Source: RH-AL1 sp965198715 (GTDB taxonomy: Bacteria; Pseudomonadota; Alphaproteobacteria; Rhizobiales; Beijerinckiaceae). From it: DNA of 64,000 bases. Every line of letters begins with the position of its first letter. Within the stretch, counting starts at the first letter, position 1. The notes beneath the pieces were generated by a model. The model searched no databases. It was not told the origin of the DNA and saw only the letters and a list, made by a program, of their open reading frames with translations. Positions 26,538 to 35,297 of this stretch are shown here, piece by piece. The translations under genes and the position numbers were made by a program. The DNA lies in the NCBI GenBank assembly GCA_965198715.1, contig CBDAPV010000002.1, positions 992,001 through 1,056,000 on the forward strand. The letters are read 5' to 3'.

Positions 26538-27172
26538 TCAGAAGCGACCGTGGCGCAGGAAGCGCGTGGTGGCGGCGATGACCGCGGGCGCGCGCATCAT
26601 CAGGGTGTGCGTCACGGGCAAGGTCAGGTGGTCCGCGCCCGGCACCCGCGTGCGCGCGACGGTGACCTTTCCGTCATTGGGCTTGGGAAGGAAGGCCCAT
26701 CCCAGGGGATCGAGCGAGCGCGTGCCGGCGATGATGCCAAGCGGGTAATCGAGTTCACCGAGGAGCTCGCCGCGTGCGACACCATCGGTCGTCAGCTCCG
26801 CCCCAGCCGGTCCGAAGATGCGTCTGTAAGGCTCGAAGTTCACCAGGAGATCTGCGATTTCGCTACCGCCGCTCGGCGTGCCAAGCAGAACCACGCGCCC
26901 GAGATTGGGAGCCCGATGCCGCGCGATCCAGGCCCGCGCCACGAGCCCGCCGAGCGAGTGTCCGACGAGGTGCAGCGTTCCGGCTTGGCGCGCCAGCGGG
27001 CGGAGGCGACTTCGACGTGATCGGCCAGCGCTGCGATGCCGAAGCGCCGTGCGGGATGATCGAGATTGAGAACGCTGAAGCCGTCGCGTCCCAGCGCCCG
27101 CGCCAGCGGCTCCATCGAGGACGAGCTGCGTCCGAGACCATGAAGAAGAATGGTGCCGTCACCGCGAGGCAT
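26538..27172 (-). pseudogene. Frameshifted alpha/beta hydrolase (lipase/esterase-like)
   Basis: The N-terminal frame (ATG 27172) encodes GTILLHGLGRSSSSMEPLAR and then LDHPARRFGIAALADHVEV, the start of an alpha/beta hydrolase. Around 26985 the conserved sequence moves to another frame, AGTLHLVGHSLGGLVARAW, containing the GHSLGG nucleophile elbow, and continues RVVLLGTPSGGSEIADLL to RVPGADHLTLPVTHTL (catalytic His region) and a stop at 26538. A single missing base near 26985-27000 accounts for the break. Without it the protein would be about 210 aa, similar to PGAP1-like or LipA-like bacterial esterases. It may be a genuine pseudogene or a sequencing error. Confidence 0.8.
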
Positions 27173-27182
27173 GCCGCGGCGG

Positions 27183-27512
27183 CTAGTTCAGCCGAGCGCC
27201 GCGAACCTGATAGGCGCCGTCGTTGGCGCGCACAAAGACCTCGTCGACCTGCGGGTGCCGCACCGGGTCTCCCGACTCGTCGAGGAGGAGGTTCTGCTCG
27301 GACACGTAGGCCACGTACTCGGTGTCGGCGTTCTCGGCATAGAGATGATAGAAGGGCTGGTCCTTGCGCGGGCGCACGTCCTCGGGGATCGCCTGCCACC
27401 ATTCCTCGGTGTTGGCGAACTCCGGATCGACATCGTAGACAATGCCCCGGAACGCGTACTTCCGGTGCTTGACCACCTGCCCGATGCCGAATTTTGCGTT
27501 GCGTGGCTTCAT
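27183..27512 (-). CDS. hspQ: Heat shock protein HspQ
   Basis: This 109-aa HspQ/YccV-family protein is a hemimethylated-DNA-binding fold protein that modulates Lon activity. The family pattern is complete: AKFGIGQVVKHRKYAFRGIV at the N-terminus, DVDPEFANTEEWWQAIP, then DQPFYHLYAENADTEYVAYV and EQNLLLDESGDPVRHPQVDE. The ATG at 27512 (MKPRNAKFGIGQ) is the family start; the longer frame begins with an unrelated basic leader. It lies upstream of the broken hydrolase on the same strand. Confidence 0.95.
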   Translation of the reverse strand: MKPRNAKFGIGQVVKHRKYAFRGIVYDVDPEFANTEEWWQAIPEDVRPRKDQPFYHLYAENADTEYVAYVSEQNLLLDESGDPVRHPQVDEVFVRANDGAYQVRGARLN

Positions 27513-27642
27513 GCGCGACCGTGCTCGACGCGCCGAAGCGGCCGGTTCTGGAGTCGAATTTGGGTAGAGACGGCTCAATCCTTTGTCAACGTGGCGTAGC
27601 GGCGTGAGGACCTTGCGAGCGTTCCGGCCGCCCTATTCCCCA

Positions 27643-27958
27643 TGAACTCCTGACGCCCGCGGAGATCGGCGAACCCGACCGTCTCGCCGCCGCCCTGATG
27701 CCGGCGGGGATCCTGGTGGAGAATGCCGGTGCGGCCATCGCCTGCACGGTGCGGAGGCTCTTGCCCTCGCCGGCATGGTCGCCGGCCTGCTCGCTAAGGG
27801 CATGCCGGCCTACGAAGCAGCCGCGGCGGCGGGTGTGGATGCATGCCGAGGCGGCCCGTCGCTTCGGTCCCGGCCTCATCGCCGAGGTTATCCCCAACGC
27901 GCTCCCGGGCGTGCTACGCGATCTGTTCTCCAGGATGGCCTCGATGACCGGATCGTGA
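27643..27958 (+). pseudogene. Internally deleted remnant of NAD(P)HX epimerase/dehydratase (NnrE/NnrD)
   Basis: From 27641 the sequence reads ELLTPAEIGEPDRLAAALMP then AGILVENAGAAIA, the first ~35 residues of the YjeF N-terminal epimerase domain. It then jumps to GMVAGLLAKGMPAYEAAAAA (in another frame) and VWMHAEAARRFGPGLIAEVI, PNALPGVLRDLF, the last ~65 residues of the C-terminal dehydratase domain. About 1.1-1.2 kb of an expected ~1.5-kb gene is missing, and at least two frame changes remain. The initiating ATG at 27642 also appears to have lost a base. The gene is beyond repair; an intact copy is presumably elsewhere, since this repair function is nearly universal. Confidence 0.75.
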
Positions 27959-28036
27959 CTGCGGGCGAGGCACGAACCTCGCGAAAGCGCCGCAATCGCG
28001 TGGTCTCCCACGCCCGTTCTCTGCCGCGGAGTGTCG

Positions 28037-29185
28037 ATGCGCCAACCCAACGCGATCGACTTCTGGCGCGGCTACGCGCTGATTTCGATCTTCGTCAACC
28101 ACATACCCGGCAACTTCTTCGAGCGCTTCACCTATCGCAACCTGACGCTGTCGGATTCCGCCGAGCTCTTCGTGTTCCTGGCGGGCTGGGCAATGCGGCT
28201 CTCGATCGAGAATCCCAAGAGGCCGATGACCACCTCGGCCGTGGTCTACAAGCTGTGGGGCCGGGCCTTCACGATCTACGTGGCGCAAACCTTCATCACG
28301 GAGGTGGCGATCTTCATCCTCGCCGCCGGTTCGGTGCTGCTCGACGCGCCGTTCCTGCTCGACTGGCACAACGTCGGCGCGATCTTCCATCAGCCGGTCG
28401 AGGCCCACATTGGCCTCGTCATGCTTACCTACCAGCTCGGCTATTTCAACATCCTGCCGCTCTATGTCGTGCTGATGATCGCCGCTCCCGCGGTGGCGAT
28501 CATCTATCGCGCGATGCCGGCTCTCGTGCTGCCGCTCTCGATCGGCCTCTACGTGCTGACGCAGGTGCTGGGTTGGAACATCCCCTCCTGGCCGGTGGAA
28601 GGCACCTGGTTCTTCTCGCCGCCGGCTTGGCAGTTTATCTACGTGCTCGGCTTCCTGCTCGCCGGCAAGCAGACCGACATCGGCCTCTTCGCGCGCCAGC
28701 ATATCAAGGCGCTACGCTGGGTCTCGGTGCCGGTGCTCGCGGTCGGGTTGGCCTTCGCGTCCGTGCGCTACTTTCCCAGCCTGTTCCAGCTGCCGGCGAG
28801 CCCGTATCTGAGGCTCTTCGACAAGACGTTCCTGTCGCTCGACCGGCTCTTGTCCGTGTTGGCGATCATCGCAGTCGGCGCTGGGCTCTTCGCGCCGATC
28901 CACCGGTGGCTTCCCGCCTGCGGGCGTTTCCTGTCGCTGCTCGGCCGCAACAGCCTTCACGTCTTCTGCGCCGGCTCGCTGCTAAGCCTCTGCGGACAGA
29001 TCATACGTTATGTATACGGCGGCTTGGTTGTGACCGACGTGGTTTTGTTTATCGTAGGCGTAGGCCTTATGGCGCTCGTCGCATGGATGGTGGAATGGCG
29101 TACCCGCATCAAGACCGAAGCCGTCCGCGCCTCGGTGCCGGCCGCGGTCCCCGGGCCGGCCCCCTCGTCTTCGCCGGCCTCCTGA
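28037..29185 (+). CDS. opgC: OpgC family protein (periplasmic glucan succinylation-type acyltransferase)
   Basis: This 382-aa polytopic membrane protein of the OpgC family has about ten hydrophobic segments. It begins MRQPNAIDFWRGYALISIFV, typical of membrane acyltransferases, and has the conserved NPKRPMTTSAVVYKLWGRA and SLLGRNSLHVFCAGSLLSLC segments. OpgC proteins add succinyl groups to osmoregulated periplasmic glucans. GGAG five bases before the ATG at 28037 supports that start over GTG 28031. The 3' end overlaps the SGNH gene by 91 bp. The exact substrate here is inferred from the family. Confidence 0.88.
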   Translation: MRQPNAIDFWRGYALISIFVNHIPGNFFERFTYRNLTLSDSAELFVFLAGWAMRLSIENPKRPMTTSAVVYKLWGRAFTIYVAQTFITEVAIFILAAGSVLLDAPFLLDWHNVGAIFHQPVEAHIGLVMLTYQLGYFNILPLYVVLMIAAPAVAIIYRAMPALVLPLSIGLYVLTQVLGWNIPSWPVEGTWFFSPPAWQFIYVLGFLLAGKQTDIGLFARQHIKALRWVSVPVLAVGLAFASVRYFPSLFQLPASPYLRLFDKTFLSLDRLLSVLAIIAVGAGLFAPIHRWLPACGRFLSLLGRNSLHVFCAGSLLSLCGQIIRYVYGGLVVTDVVLFIVGVGLMALVAWMVEWRTRIKTEAVRASVPAAVPGPAPSSSPAS

Positions 29186-30006
29186 CACTCGTTGCAGGCG
29201 GCCGGCTGTTGGCGTCGGGCAGCGCTTGCGCGGAAGACGCGGCCGGGACCGTATCGCCGCCGCCGGCCCTCAGCGCCTCGTGCGAGGCTCCGGCCAACGA
29301 TATCGCCGCCAATGCGCCGCTACCCAACGTTGCTGCGGCGCTCAAGGATCATAAGACGCTCGAGATCCTCGCCGTCGGCTCGGCGGCCATGGAGACGATC
29401 GGCACCGGCTCGGGCGTGAAGAGCTACCCCGTGCAGCTCGAAGATCTCCTGAAGGTCGCGCTGAAGGGCGTGGACGTCGACATCATCAATCGCGGCACGG
29501 GCGGCGAGGTCGCACAGACCTCGGCGGACCGCATCCGCAGCGAGGTGGCGCAGGTCAAGCCCGACCTCGTGCTATGGCAGCTCGGCACCAACGACGCGCT
29601 CGCCCGTGTCGATCCCGACCAATTCACCGATATCGTGAAATCCACGATTGACTGGCTCAGGTCGAACGACATCGACGTCGTGCTCGTCGGCCTCCAGTAC
29701 ACCTCGCGATTTTCCCGCGACGAGAGCTATTTTGCAATCAAGCGTGCCCTCGACAAGATCGCGAAGGACGAAGGCATTCTTTACGTAAAGCGCTACGATG
29801 CGATGAAATTCATCTCGCAGACCCGCGCCAAGGTCCACCTGATGACCAGCGATAACTATCACCTCTCGGACCTCGGCACCCAGTGCCAGGCCGAACACGT
29901 CGCCCGCGCGATGATCGCCAACCTGTTCGTCCGGCGTTTCCGTCCCGCTGCAGCGGTGCCGGAAGCGGCGCCAGGACCGCAGCCGAACGCGACCACGTCC
30001 AACTGA
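29095..30006 (+). CDS. Exported SGNH/GDSL-fold hydrolase-like protein
   Basis: This protein of about 303 aa has an SGNH fold. After a signal-like region (GPLVFAGLLTLVAGGRLLAS, cleavage near SACAE) it shows ILAVGSAAMETIG (block I), VDIINRGTGGEVAQTS (block II), LVLWQLGTNDAL (block III, GxND) and TSDNYHLSDLG (block V, DxxH). In block I the position normally holding the nucleophile (third residue of GDS or GSS) is Ala97, so activity is uncertain. The start is inferred: the only in-frame ATG, at 29095, overlaps opgC by 91 bp. Pairing with opgC suggests action on acylated glucans or cell-surface sugars. Confidence 0.8.
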   Translation: MAYPHQDRSRPRLGAGRGPRAGPLVFAGLLTLVAGGRLLASGSACAEDAAGTVSPPPALSASCEAPANDIAANAPLPNVAAALKDHKTLEILAVGSAAMETIGTGSGVKSYPVQLEDLLKVALKGVDVDIINRGTGGEVAQTSADRIRSEVAQVKPDLVLWQLGTNDALARVDPDQFTDIVKSTIDWLRSNDIDVVLVGLQYTSRFSRDESYFAIKRALDKIAKDEGILYVKRYDAMKFISQTRAKVHLMTSDNYHLSDLGTQCQAEHVARAMIANLFVRRFRPAAAVPEAAPGPQPNATTSN

Positions 30007-30015
30007 GCCGTCCTC

Positions 30016-31014
30016 TCAGCCGATCGTGACCACCAGCTTGCCGCTGGCGCGACGTTCCGCCAGCGCGGCGATCGCCTCGCCGCCCCGCTCGAGCGGGTAG
30101 CGCGCGCTGACCTCCGGCCTGATCCGGCCTTCGGCCCACAGCTTCATCAAGGCGCCGGTGTTGGCGGCGTTGCGCTTGGAGTCACGAGCGGCGAAGGCTC
30201 CCCAAAACACCCCGCAAACCTGGCAGCTCTTCAGCAGCGTCAGGTTCAGCGCCAGCTTCGGGATGCCGGCGGGAAAGCCCACTACGAGCAGGCGCCCCTC
30301 CCACGCGATCGCACGCAGTGCCGCCTCGGTGTAGTCGCCACCTACGGGATCGTAGACGACGTCTGCGCCGCGCTCGCCGACGGCGTCCTTGAACAGCGCC
30401 GACAAGGCCTTGCGCCCGTCACTGTCGAACGGTCCCGTCGGATAGACGACGCCGGCATCGGCGCCATGGGCCAGGGCGAGATCGAGCTTCCCTCGGCTCG
30501 AGGCGGCGGCAACGACGTGCGCGCCGAGCGCCTTGCCGATCTCGATGGCGGCGAGGCCGACGCCGCCGGCGGCGCCCAGCACCAGGAGGGTCTCGCCCGC
30601 CTTGAGCGCCGCACGGTCAACCAGTGCGTGGTAGGAGGTGGCGTAGGTCAGGATGAGCGAGGCGGCGACGTCGAAGGGCATGGCGTCGGGCATCGGCACG
30701 GCGCGGGCGAGCGGCAGCACGACCTTCTCGACCATGCCGCCGTGGCCGATGAAGCCGATCATGCGCCGCCCCACCAGCGTGGGATTGCAGCCCTCGCCGA
30801 CGGCGTCGACCATGCCCGACACTTCCGCGCCGGGCGCAAAGGGGCGCGGCGGGCGCACCTGGTACTTGTCGGCGATGATCAGGCTGTCGGGGAAGTTCAC
30901 GCCGCAGGCCTGCACCGCGAGCCGGATCTCGCCCGGCCCGGGCTGCGGCTCGGGAATGTCGGATAAAACCAGCGTCTCGGGACCGCCGGCAGCCTGGGAA
31001 AGGAGCGCTTTCAT
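30016..31014 (-). CDS. NADPH:quinone oxidoreductase family protein (MDR superfamily)
   Basis: This 332-aa zinc-independent medium-chain dehydrogenase/reductase is of the quinone oxidoreductase type. It starts MKALLSQAAGGPETLVLSDI, has RPPRPFAPGAEVSGMVDAVG near residue 55, the coenzyme-binding LLVLGAAGGVGLAAIEIGKA near 142, and ADVVYDPVGGDYTEAAL near 225. It lacks the zinc-ligand cluster of alcohol dehydrogenases. Substrates are typically quinones or enones with NADPH. It is separate from the next oxidoreductase by 55 bp on the same strand. Confidence 0.93.
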   Translation of the reverse strand: MKALLSQAAGGPETLVLSDIPEPQPGPGEIRLAVQACGVNFPDSLIIADKYQVRPPRPFAPGAEVSGMVDAVGEGCNPTLVGRRMIGFIGHGGMVEKVVLPLARAVPMPDAMPFDVAASLILTYATSYHALVDRAALKAGETLLVLGAAGGVGLAAIEIGKALGAHVVAAASSRGKLDLALAHGADAGVVYPTGPFDSDGRKALSALFKDAVGERGADVVYDPVGGDYTEAALRAIAWEGRLLVVGFPAGIPKLALNLTLLKSCQVCGVFWGAFAARDSKRNAANTGALMKLWAEGRIRPEVSARYPLERGGEAIAALAERRASGKLVVTIG

Positions 31015-31069
31015 GCGCTCCGACCTAGCAAGCGCGCCGCGCCGCGGCCAGACCGGGCGAAGGTCGGGG

Positions 31070-32095
31070 TCAATCGGCTACGCGTATCAGCGTCTTGCCG
31101 AAGTTCTTGCCCGCCAGCATACCGAGGAAGGTCGCCGGCGCCGCGGCGAGCCCCTGCGCGACGTCCTCGTCATAATGGATCCTGTCGGCGGCGATGCCGC
31201 GCGAGACCTCGTCGAGGAAGGCGTCGTGGTGCTCGGCGTAAAACTCGTAATTGATGAAGCCGCGCAGGGTCAGGCTCTTCGTCAGCACGTCGCGCATCGT
31301 GGCGGCGAGGCGGCCCGGCTTTTCCTCGGTTGCGCCACTGTACTGCGAGATGAGCCCGCACACCGGGACGCGGGCGAACGGGTTGAGCAGCGGCTGCACC
31401 GCCTGCCACACCGCGCCCCCAACGTTTTCGAAATACACGTCGATACCTTGCGGGCAGGCCGACGCCAGTTGCGTCGCCATGTCGGGATCGCGGTGGTCGA
31501 TCGCCGCGTCGAAGCCAAGCGCGTCGGTGAGATGCGCGCACTTCTTGGCGCCGCCGGCGATACCGACCGCGCGGCAGCCCAAGAGCTTGGCGAGCTGGCC
31601 GACCAGCGAGCCCACCGGGCCGCTCGCCGCCGCCACGACCACCGTCTCGCCGGCCTTGGGCTTGCCAATGAGCTTCAACCCAGACCAGGCGGTGAAGCCA
31701 GGCATGCCGAGCACACCGAGCGCAGTGGTGACCGGCGCTTGACGGGCGTGGAGCACGCGCGTGCGCTCGTCGGGCACCAGGCCGGCGTGGCTGCGCCAGC
31801 CGGTCTGCGCCAACACGACGTCGCCCTCCTTGTAGGCCTCGCTGTCGGAGGCGACGACTTCGGCGACGCCCTCGGCTCCCATAGCCTCGCCGATGCCGAC
31901 GGATCTGGCATAGGATTTCCGGTCGTCCATGCGGCCGCGCATGTAAGGGTCGAGCGAGAAGGTCAGCGTGCGCAACAGCACGCCGCCGGGCGGGATCGCC
32001 GGCATCGCGATCTCCTCCAGGCGAAAATCGTCGAGTGTCGGCGTGCCTTTCGGCCGCGAGACGAGTACGATCTGCTGGGCAGTGCTGGTGCTCAC
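31070..32095 (-). CDS. NADP-dependent oxidoreductase, PTGR/CurA-like
   Basis: This 341-aa medium-chain reductase is of the leukotriene B4 dehydrogenase / CurA type. It has GGVLLRTLTFSLDPYMRGRM near residue 37, GVLGMPGFTAWSGLKLIG near 128, ETVVVAAASGPVGSLVGQLA near 150 and IDVYFENVGGAVWQAV near 220. These enzymes reduce alpha,beta-unsaturated carbonyls with NADPH. The start is a GTG at 32095 that overlaps the stop of the upstream hydrolase (GTGA), so the two are coupled. Confidence 0.93.
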   Translation of the reverse strand: MSTSTAQQIVLVSRPKGTPTLDDFRLEEIAMPAIPPGGVLLRTLTFSLDPYMRGRMDDRKSYARSVGIGEAMGAEGVAEVVASDSEAYKEGDVVLAQTGWRSHAGLVPDERTRVLHARQAPVTTALGVLGMPGFTAWSGLKLIGKPKAGETVVVAAASGPVGSLVGQLAKLLGCRAVGIAGGAKKCAHLTDALGFDAAIDHRDPDMATQLASACPQGIDVYFENVGGAVWQAVQPLLNPFARVPVCGLISQYSGATEEKPGRLAATMRDVLTKSLTLRGFINYEFYAEHHDAFLDEVSRGIAADRIHYDEDVAQGLAAAPATFLGMLAGKNFGKTLIRVAD

Positions 32096-32991
32096 GTCGC
32101 ATCTCCGATCTTGGCTGCAAGCCACTTGCACATCGCAGCATTCACCGCCTCGGGCGCATCCTGCTGTACCCAGTGCGAGGCCTGCGGCAGCCGCACGAGC
32201 GTGAAATCGTCGACGAGACCGTCATAGCCCTCGGTCAGCTCCAGGCCGAGCGCCGTGTCCTTCTCGCCCCAGATCATCAGGGTCGGCACGTGCACCGGCG
32301 CGACGCGCCGCGCCTGGCTCATGGAGCGCGCGTTGGCGCGGTAATAATTGATCATCGCTGTGGCGGCGCCCGGCGCCAGCGCGTTGTCGCGGTAACGCGC
32401 TAGCACGTCGGGCGGAAAGGCGTCCGGGTTCTGCGCCATACCGGTGAAGGCGCGCTCCACCGCCTTCGCCCCGCCGGCGGTCAGCGCCTGCTCCGGCAAC
32501 CAGGGCATTTGGAAGAACAGGATGTACCAGGAGCGCATCTTCTGCCGCCAGGACGAGGCCAGCACGCGACGAAAGACGGTCGGGTGCGGCACGTTCATGA
32601 CGATGAGGCCCTCGAGCGGCCGGACCTGCCGGAGCGCCGCGGCCCAGGCGATCGCCGCGCCCCAGTCATGGCCGATCAGCAGGCGCCGCCGCGCGCCAAG
32701 CGCATCGAACAGGGCGGCGACGTCGGCGACGAGGTAGTCGATGGCGTAGGCCTCGCGATCGGGCGGCCGCGAGCTGTCGCCGTAGCCGCGCAGGTCCGGC
32801 GCCACGGCGCGCCACCCAAGCGCGGCCAGCGCCGGCAGCTGGTGGCGCCAGGAGATGCGCGCCTCGGGAAAGCCGTGCAGGAAGAGAGCGACGGCGTCGC
32901 CCTCGCCGCACTCGTCGCAGGCGAAATCGAGGCCGTTCGCCCGCACCGTGCGGGTGGTCGTCTCGAATTCGCCGTGCGGGCTCAGCGCCAC
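32092..32991 (-). CDS. Alpha/beta hydrolase, epoxide hydrolase-like
   Basis: This alpha/beta hydrolase of about 299 aa has the oxyanion motif ALFLHGFPEARISWRHQLPA near residue 36, APDLRGYGDSSRPPD near 64, the nucleophile elbow LIGHDWGAAIAWAAAL with Asp near 105, and the final His in QASHWVQQDAPEAVNA. Asp as nucleophile in GHDWG places it with epoxide hydrolases and haloalkane dehalogenases. The GTG at 32991 is the best start found; it lies inside the 3' end of leuC, and GAGGGA immediately precedes it. It is translationally coupled to the downstream reductase. Confidence 0.9.
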   Translation of the reverse strand: MALSPHGEFETTTRTVRANGLDFACDECGEGDAVALFLHGFPEARISWRHQLPALAALGWRAVAPDLRGYGDSSRPPDREAYAIDYLVADVAALFDALGARRRLLIGHDWGAAIAWAAALRQVRPLEGLIVMNVPHPTVFRRVLASSWRQKMRSWYILFFQMPWLPEQALTAGGAKAVERAFTGMAQNPDAFPPDVLARYRDNALAPGAATAMINYYRANARSMSQARRVAPVHVPTLMIWGEKDTALGLELTEGYDGLVDDFTLVRLPQASHWVQQDAPEAVNAAMCKWLAAKIGDAT

Positions 32992-34388
32992 TCCCTCACA
33001 TCGACGAACCGCCCGGCAATCGCCGCCGCCGCCGCCATCTGCGGCGACACCAGGTGGGTGCGCCCGCGCGGCCCCTGGCGGCCCTCGAAGTTGCGGTTCG
33101 AGGTCGAGGCGCAGCGCTGCTCCGGCCTTAACTTGTCGGGGTTCATGCCCAGGCACATCGAGCAGCCGGGCTCGCGCCACTCGAAGCCGGCGTCGAGGAA
33201 CACCCGGTCCAACCCCTCGGCCTCGGCCTGGGCCTTCACCAGGCCCGAGCCCGGCACCACCATGGCCTCGACCCGATCGGCCACCTTATGGCCGGCGACG
33301 ATCGCGGCGGCGGCGCGCAGGTCTTCGATGCGGCCGTTGGTGCAGGAGCCGATGAACACCTTGTCGAGCGCGATGTCGGTGATCTTCTCGCCGCCGGACA
33401 GGCCCATGTAGTCGAGCGCGCGGCGAATCGCGGCGCGCTTGCTCTCGTCGGAAGCGTCGTCGACGTGCGGCACGGTGCCGGCGACGGTGATCACGTCCTG
33501 CGGGCTGGTGCCCCAGGAGACGATCGGCGACAGGTTGCCGGCGTCGAGCCGCACCTGCCTGTCCCAATGCGCGCCCTCGTCGGAGAACAGTGTGCGCCAG
33601 TAGGCGACGGCGTCGTCCCAACTCGCGCCCTTGGGCGCGCGCGGCTTGTCCTTCAGGTAGGCGTAGGTCTTGTCGTCGGGCGCGATCATGCCGGCGCGGG
33701 CACCGCCCTCGATCGACATGTTGCAAACGGTCATACGGCCCTCGAGCGAGAGTGCGCGGATGGCCTCGCCGGCGTATTCGATGACGTGGCCGGTGCCGCC
33801 GGCGGTGCCGATCTCGCCGATGATGGCGAGGATGATGTCCTTGGCCGTGACGCCCGGCGCCGCCTTGCCCTCGACGAGCACGCGCATGTTGCGCGCCTTC
33901 TTCTGCACCAGTGTCTGGGTGGCGAGCACGTGCTCGACCTCCGAGGTGCCGATGCCCCAGGCCAGCGCCCCGAAGGCGCCGTGAGTCGAGGTATGGGAGT
34001 CGCCGCACACGATCGTGCTGCCGGGCAGTGTAAAGCCCTGCTCCGGGCCGATCATGTGCACAATGCCCTGGCGGCGGTCGTGCTGGTCGAAGTATTCGAC
34101 GCCGAACTCCGCGACATTGGCCGCAAGCGTCTCGATCTGCAGCCGGCTCTCGGGATCGTCGATGCCCTTGGAGCGATCCGTCGTCGGCACGTTATGGTCC
34201 ACCACCGCCAGCGTTCGCTCGGGCGAACGCACCGGGCGCCCGGCCATGCGCAGCCCCTCGAACGCCTGCGGGCTCGTCACTTCGTGGACCAGGTGCCGAT
34301 CGATGTAGATAAGCGCGGTGCCGTCTGCCCGGGTCTCGACGACGTGGTCGTTCCAGATCTTGTCATAGAGCGTGCGCGACGTCGTCAT
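32982..34388 (-). CDS. leuC: 3-isopropylmalate dehydratase large subunit (LeuC)
   Basis: This protein of about 468 aa is an aconitase-family LeuC, the large subunit of isopropylmalate isomerase in leucine synthesis, requiring LeuD, which is not in this window. Recognisable segments are TLYDKIWNDHVV, VCGDSHTSTHGAFGALAWGIG, VFIGSCTNGRIEDLRAA (first cluster Cys) and EPGCSMCLGMNPDKL (second and third cluster Cys). Three in-frame ATGs (34400, 34391, 34388) are possible; 34388 matches the usual family start MTTxRTLYDK. The next gene begins within its last codons. Confidence 0.96.
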   Translation of the reverse strand: MTTSRTLYDKIWNDHVVETRADGTALIYIDRHLVHEVTSPQAFEGLRMAGRPVRSPERTLAVVDHNVPTTDRSKGIDDPESRLQIETLAANVAEFGVEYFDQHDRRQGIVHMIGPEQGFTLPGSTIVCGDSHTSTHGAFGALAWGIGTSEVEHVLATQTLVQKKARNMRVLVEGKAAPGVTAKDIILAIIGEIGTAGGTGHVIEYAGEAIRALSLEGRMTVCNMSIEGGARAGMIAPDDKTYAYLKDKPRAPKGASWDDAVAYWRTLFSDEGAHWDRQVRLDAGNLSPIVSWGTSPQDVITVAGTVPHVDDASDESKRAAIRRALDYMGLSGGEKITDIALDKVFIGSCTNGRIEDLRAAAAIVAGHKVADRVEAMVVPGSGLVKAQAEAEGLDRVFLDAGFEWREPGCSMCLGMNPDKLRPEQRCASTSNRNFEGRQGPRGRTHLVSPQMAAAAAIAGRFVDVREWR

Positions 34389-34489
34389 CATCCTGTCCAT
34401 CGGGGGGTTCTAACGGCTTTCACAGGTAAGCGCGAACGTGTTACGCGCAACGACGCCTCCGGCAAAGCCGAGCGAGCATCGAGAAACTC

Positions 34490-34891
34490 ATGCGTCCGGC
34501 CGTCGCGCCCTACCTCACCGTCTCCCCGGCCCTCGCCGCGATCGCCTTTTACAAATCCGTGTTCAACGCCGAGCAGGAGGCGTTCATGCCGGCGCTCGAC
34601 GGCCTGCGCATTCTGCACTGCGAGCTTCGCATCAACGGCGGCTCGGTGATGCTGGCCGATGCCTTCCCGGAGTTCGGTCAGACGCGGATCGGCATACCCG
34701 GCGAGCCGGTCACCATGTCGGTCAGCCTGGAACTGAAGACCGCCAAAGACGTCGACGACACCTTTACCAAGGCTACGGGGCTTGGCGGCAAGGCCGAGAC
34801 CTCACCCACCAACTCGTTCTGGGGCACCCGCCTCGCCACCTTCCGCGACCCTTTCGGCCACCGCTGGATCCTGAACGCTCCGCTGAGCTGA
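34490..34891 (+). CDS. VOC family protein (PhnB/glyoxalase-like)
   Basis: This 133-aa vicinal oxygen chelate protein has the PhnB-type pattern: VAPYLTVSPALAAIAFYKSV at the start, MPALDGLRILHCELRINGGS (with metal-site His), and SFWGTRLATFRDPFGHRWIL at the end. The family includes glyoxalase and bleomycin-resistance-type folds, often with unknown substrates. It stands alone, divergent from leuC. Confidence 0.88.
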   Translation: MRPAVAPYLTVSPALAAIAFYKSVFNAEQEAFMPALDGLRILHCELRINGGSVMLADAFPEFGQTRIGIPGEPVTMSVSLELKTAKDVDDTFTKATGLGGKAETSPTNSFWGTRLATFRDPFGHRWILNAPLS

Positions 34892-35061
34892 GAGCGATGC
34901 AGTCGACAAGCGGAACCCACTCCCGGTCGGCGGACCTGCCAACCGCGACTGACGTTTGACGGCGCGATCTCGGGCGTTGCGCTCTAGCTGAACGGCTCGA
35001 GTGGCTGCGAAGATGGCTGCCGGTTCGGTGGCGTCATCTGCTGGAACGCATCAAAAGGAAC

Positions 35062-35151
35062 TGGCGGAAAAGGTGGGATTCGAACCCACGGTGAGCTTAC
35101 ACCCACGGCGGTTTTCAAGACCGCTGCCTTAAACCACTCGGCCACCTTTCC
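35062..35151 (-). tRNA. tRNA-Ser (anticodon TGA)
   Basis: The minus strand gives a complete 90-nt class II tRNA with encoded CCA. The acceptor stem GGAAAGG pairs with CCTTTTC-side bases before GCCA, the D-arm contains GTGGCCGAGTGGTTTAAGGC, the anticodon stem is GCGGT/ACCGC around CTTGAAA giving anticodon TGA, a long variable arm is present (GTGGGTGTAAGCTCAC), and the T arm contains GTGGGTTCGAATCCCAC. The long variable arm and anticodon both specify serine. Confidence 0.97.
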
Positions 35152-35297
35152 TTCTTCGACAGTTTAGCGCGTTTCACGCCGTTCGGCCATACGCGCGGGT
35201 CGTCCGCAAGCAGCCTGTCAAAATAGTTGCCGATTTCTGCAAGCTCTAGCGGCTCGCGCACGTTGGCGTTACGTCTGTTCTCTTCGCTTGGCGGAGG

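Noticed and set aside
27775..29094. A long plus-strand frame (743 aa) joining the nnr remnant to the SGNH protein
   Set aside because: Its middle is a shadow of opgC; only the last ~303 residues, from 29095, have real protein character.
35062..35151. tRNA-Ser as an integration attachment site
   Set aside because: No integrase, no duplicated 3' tRNA segment and no change in base composition were seen beside it.
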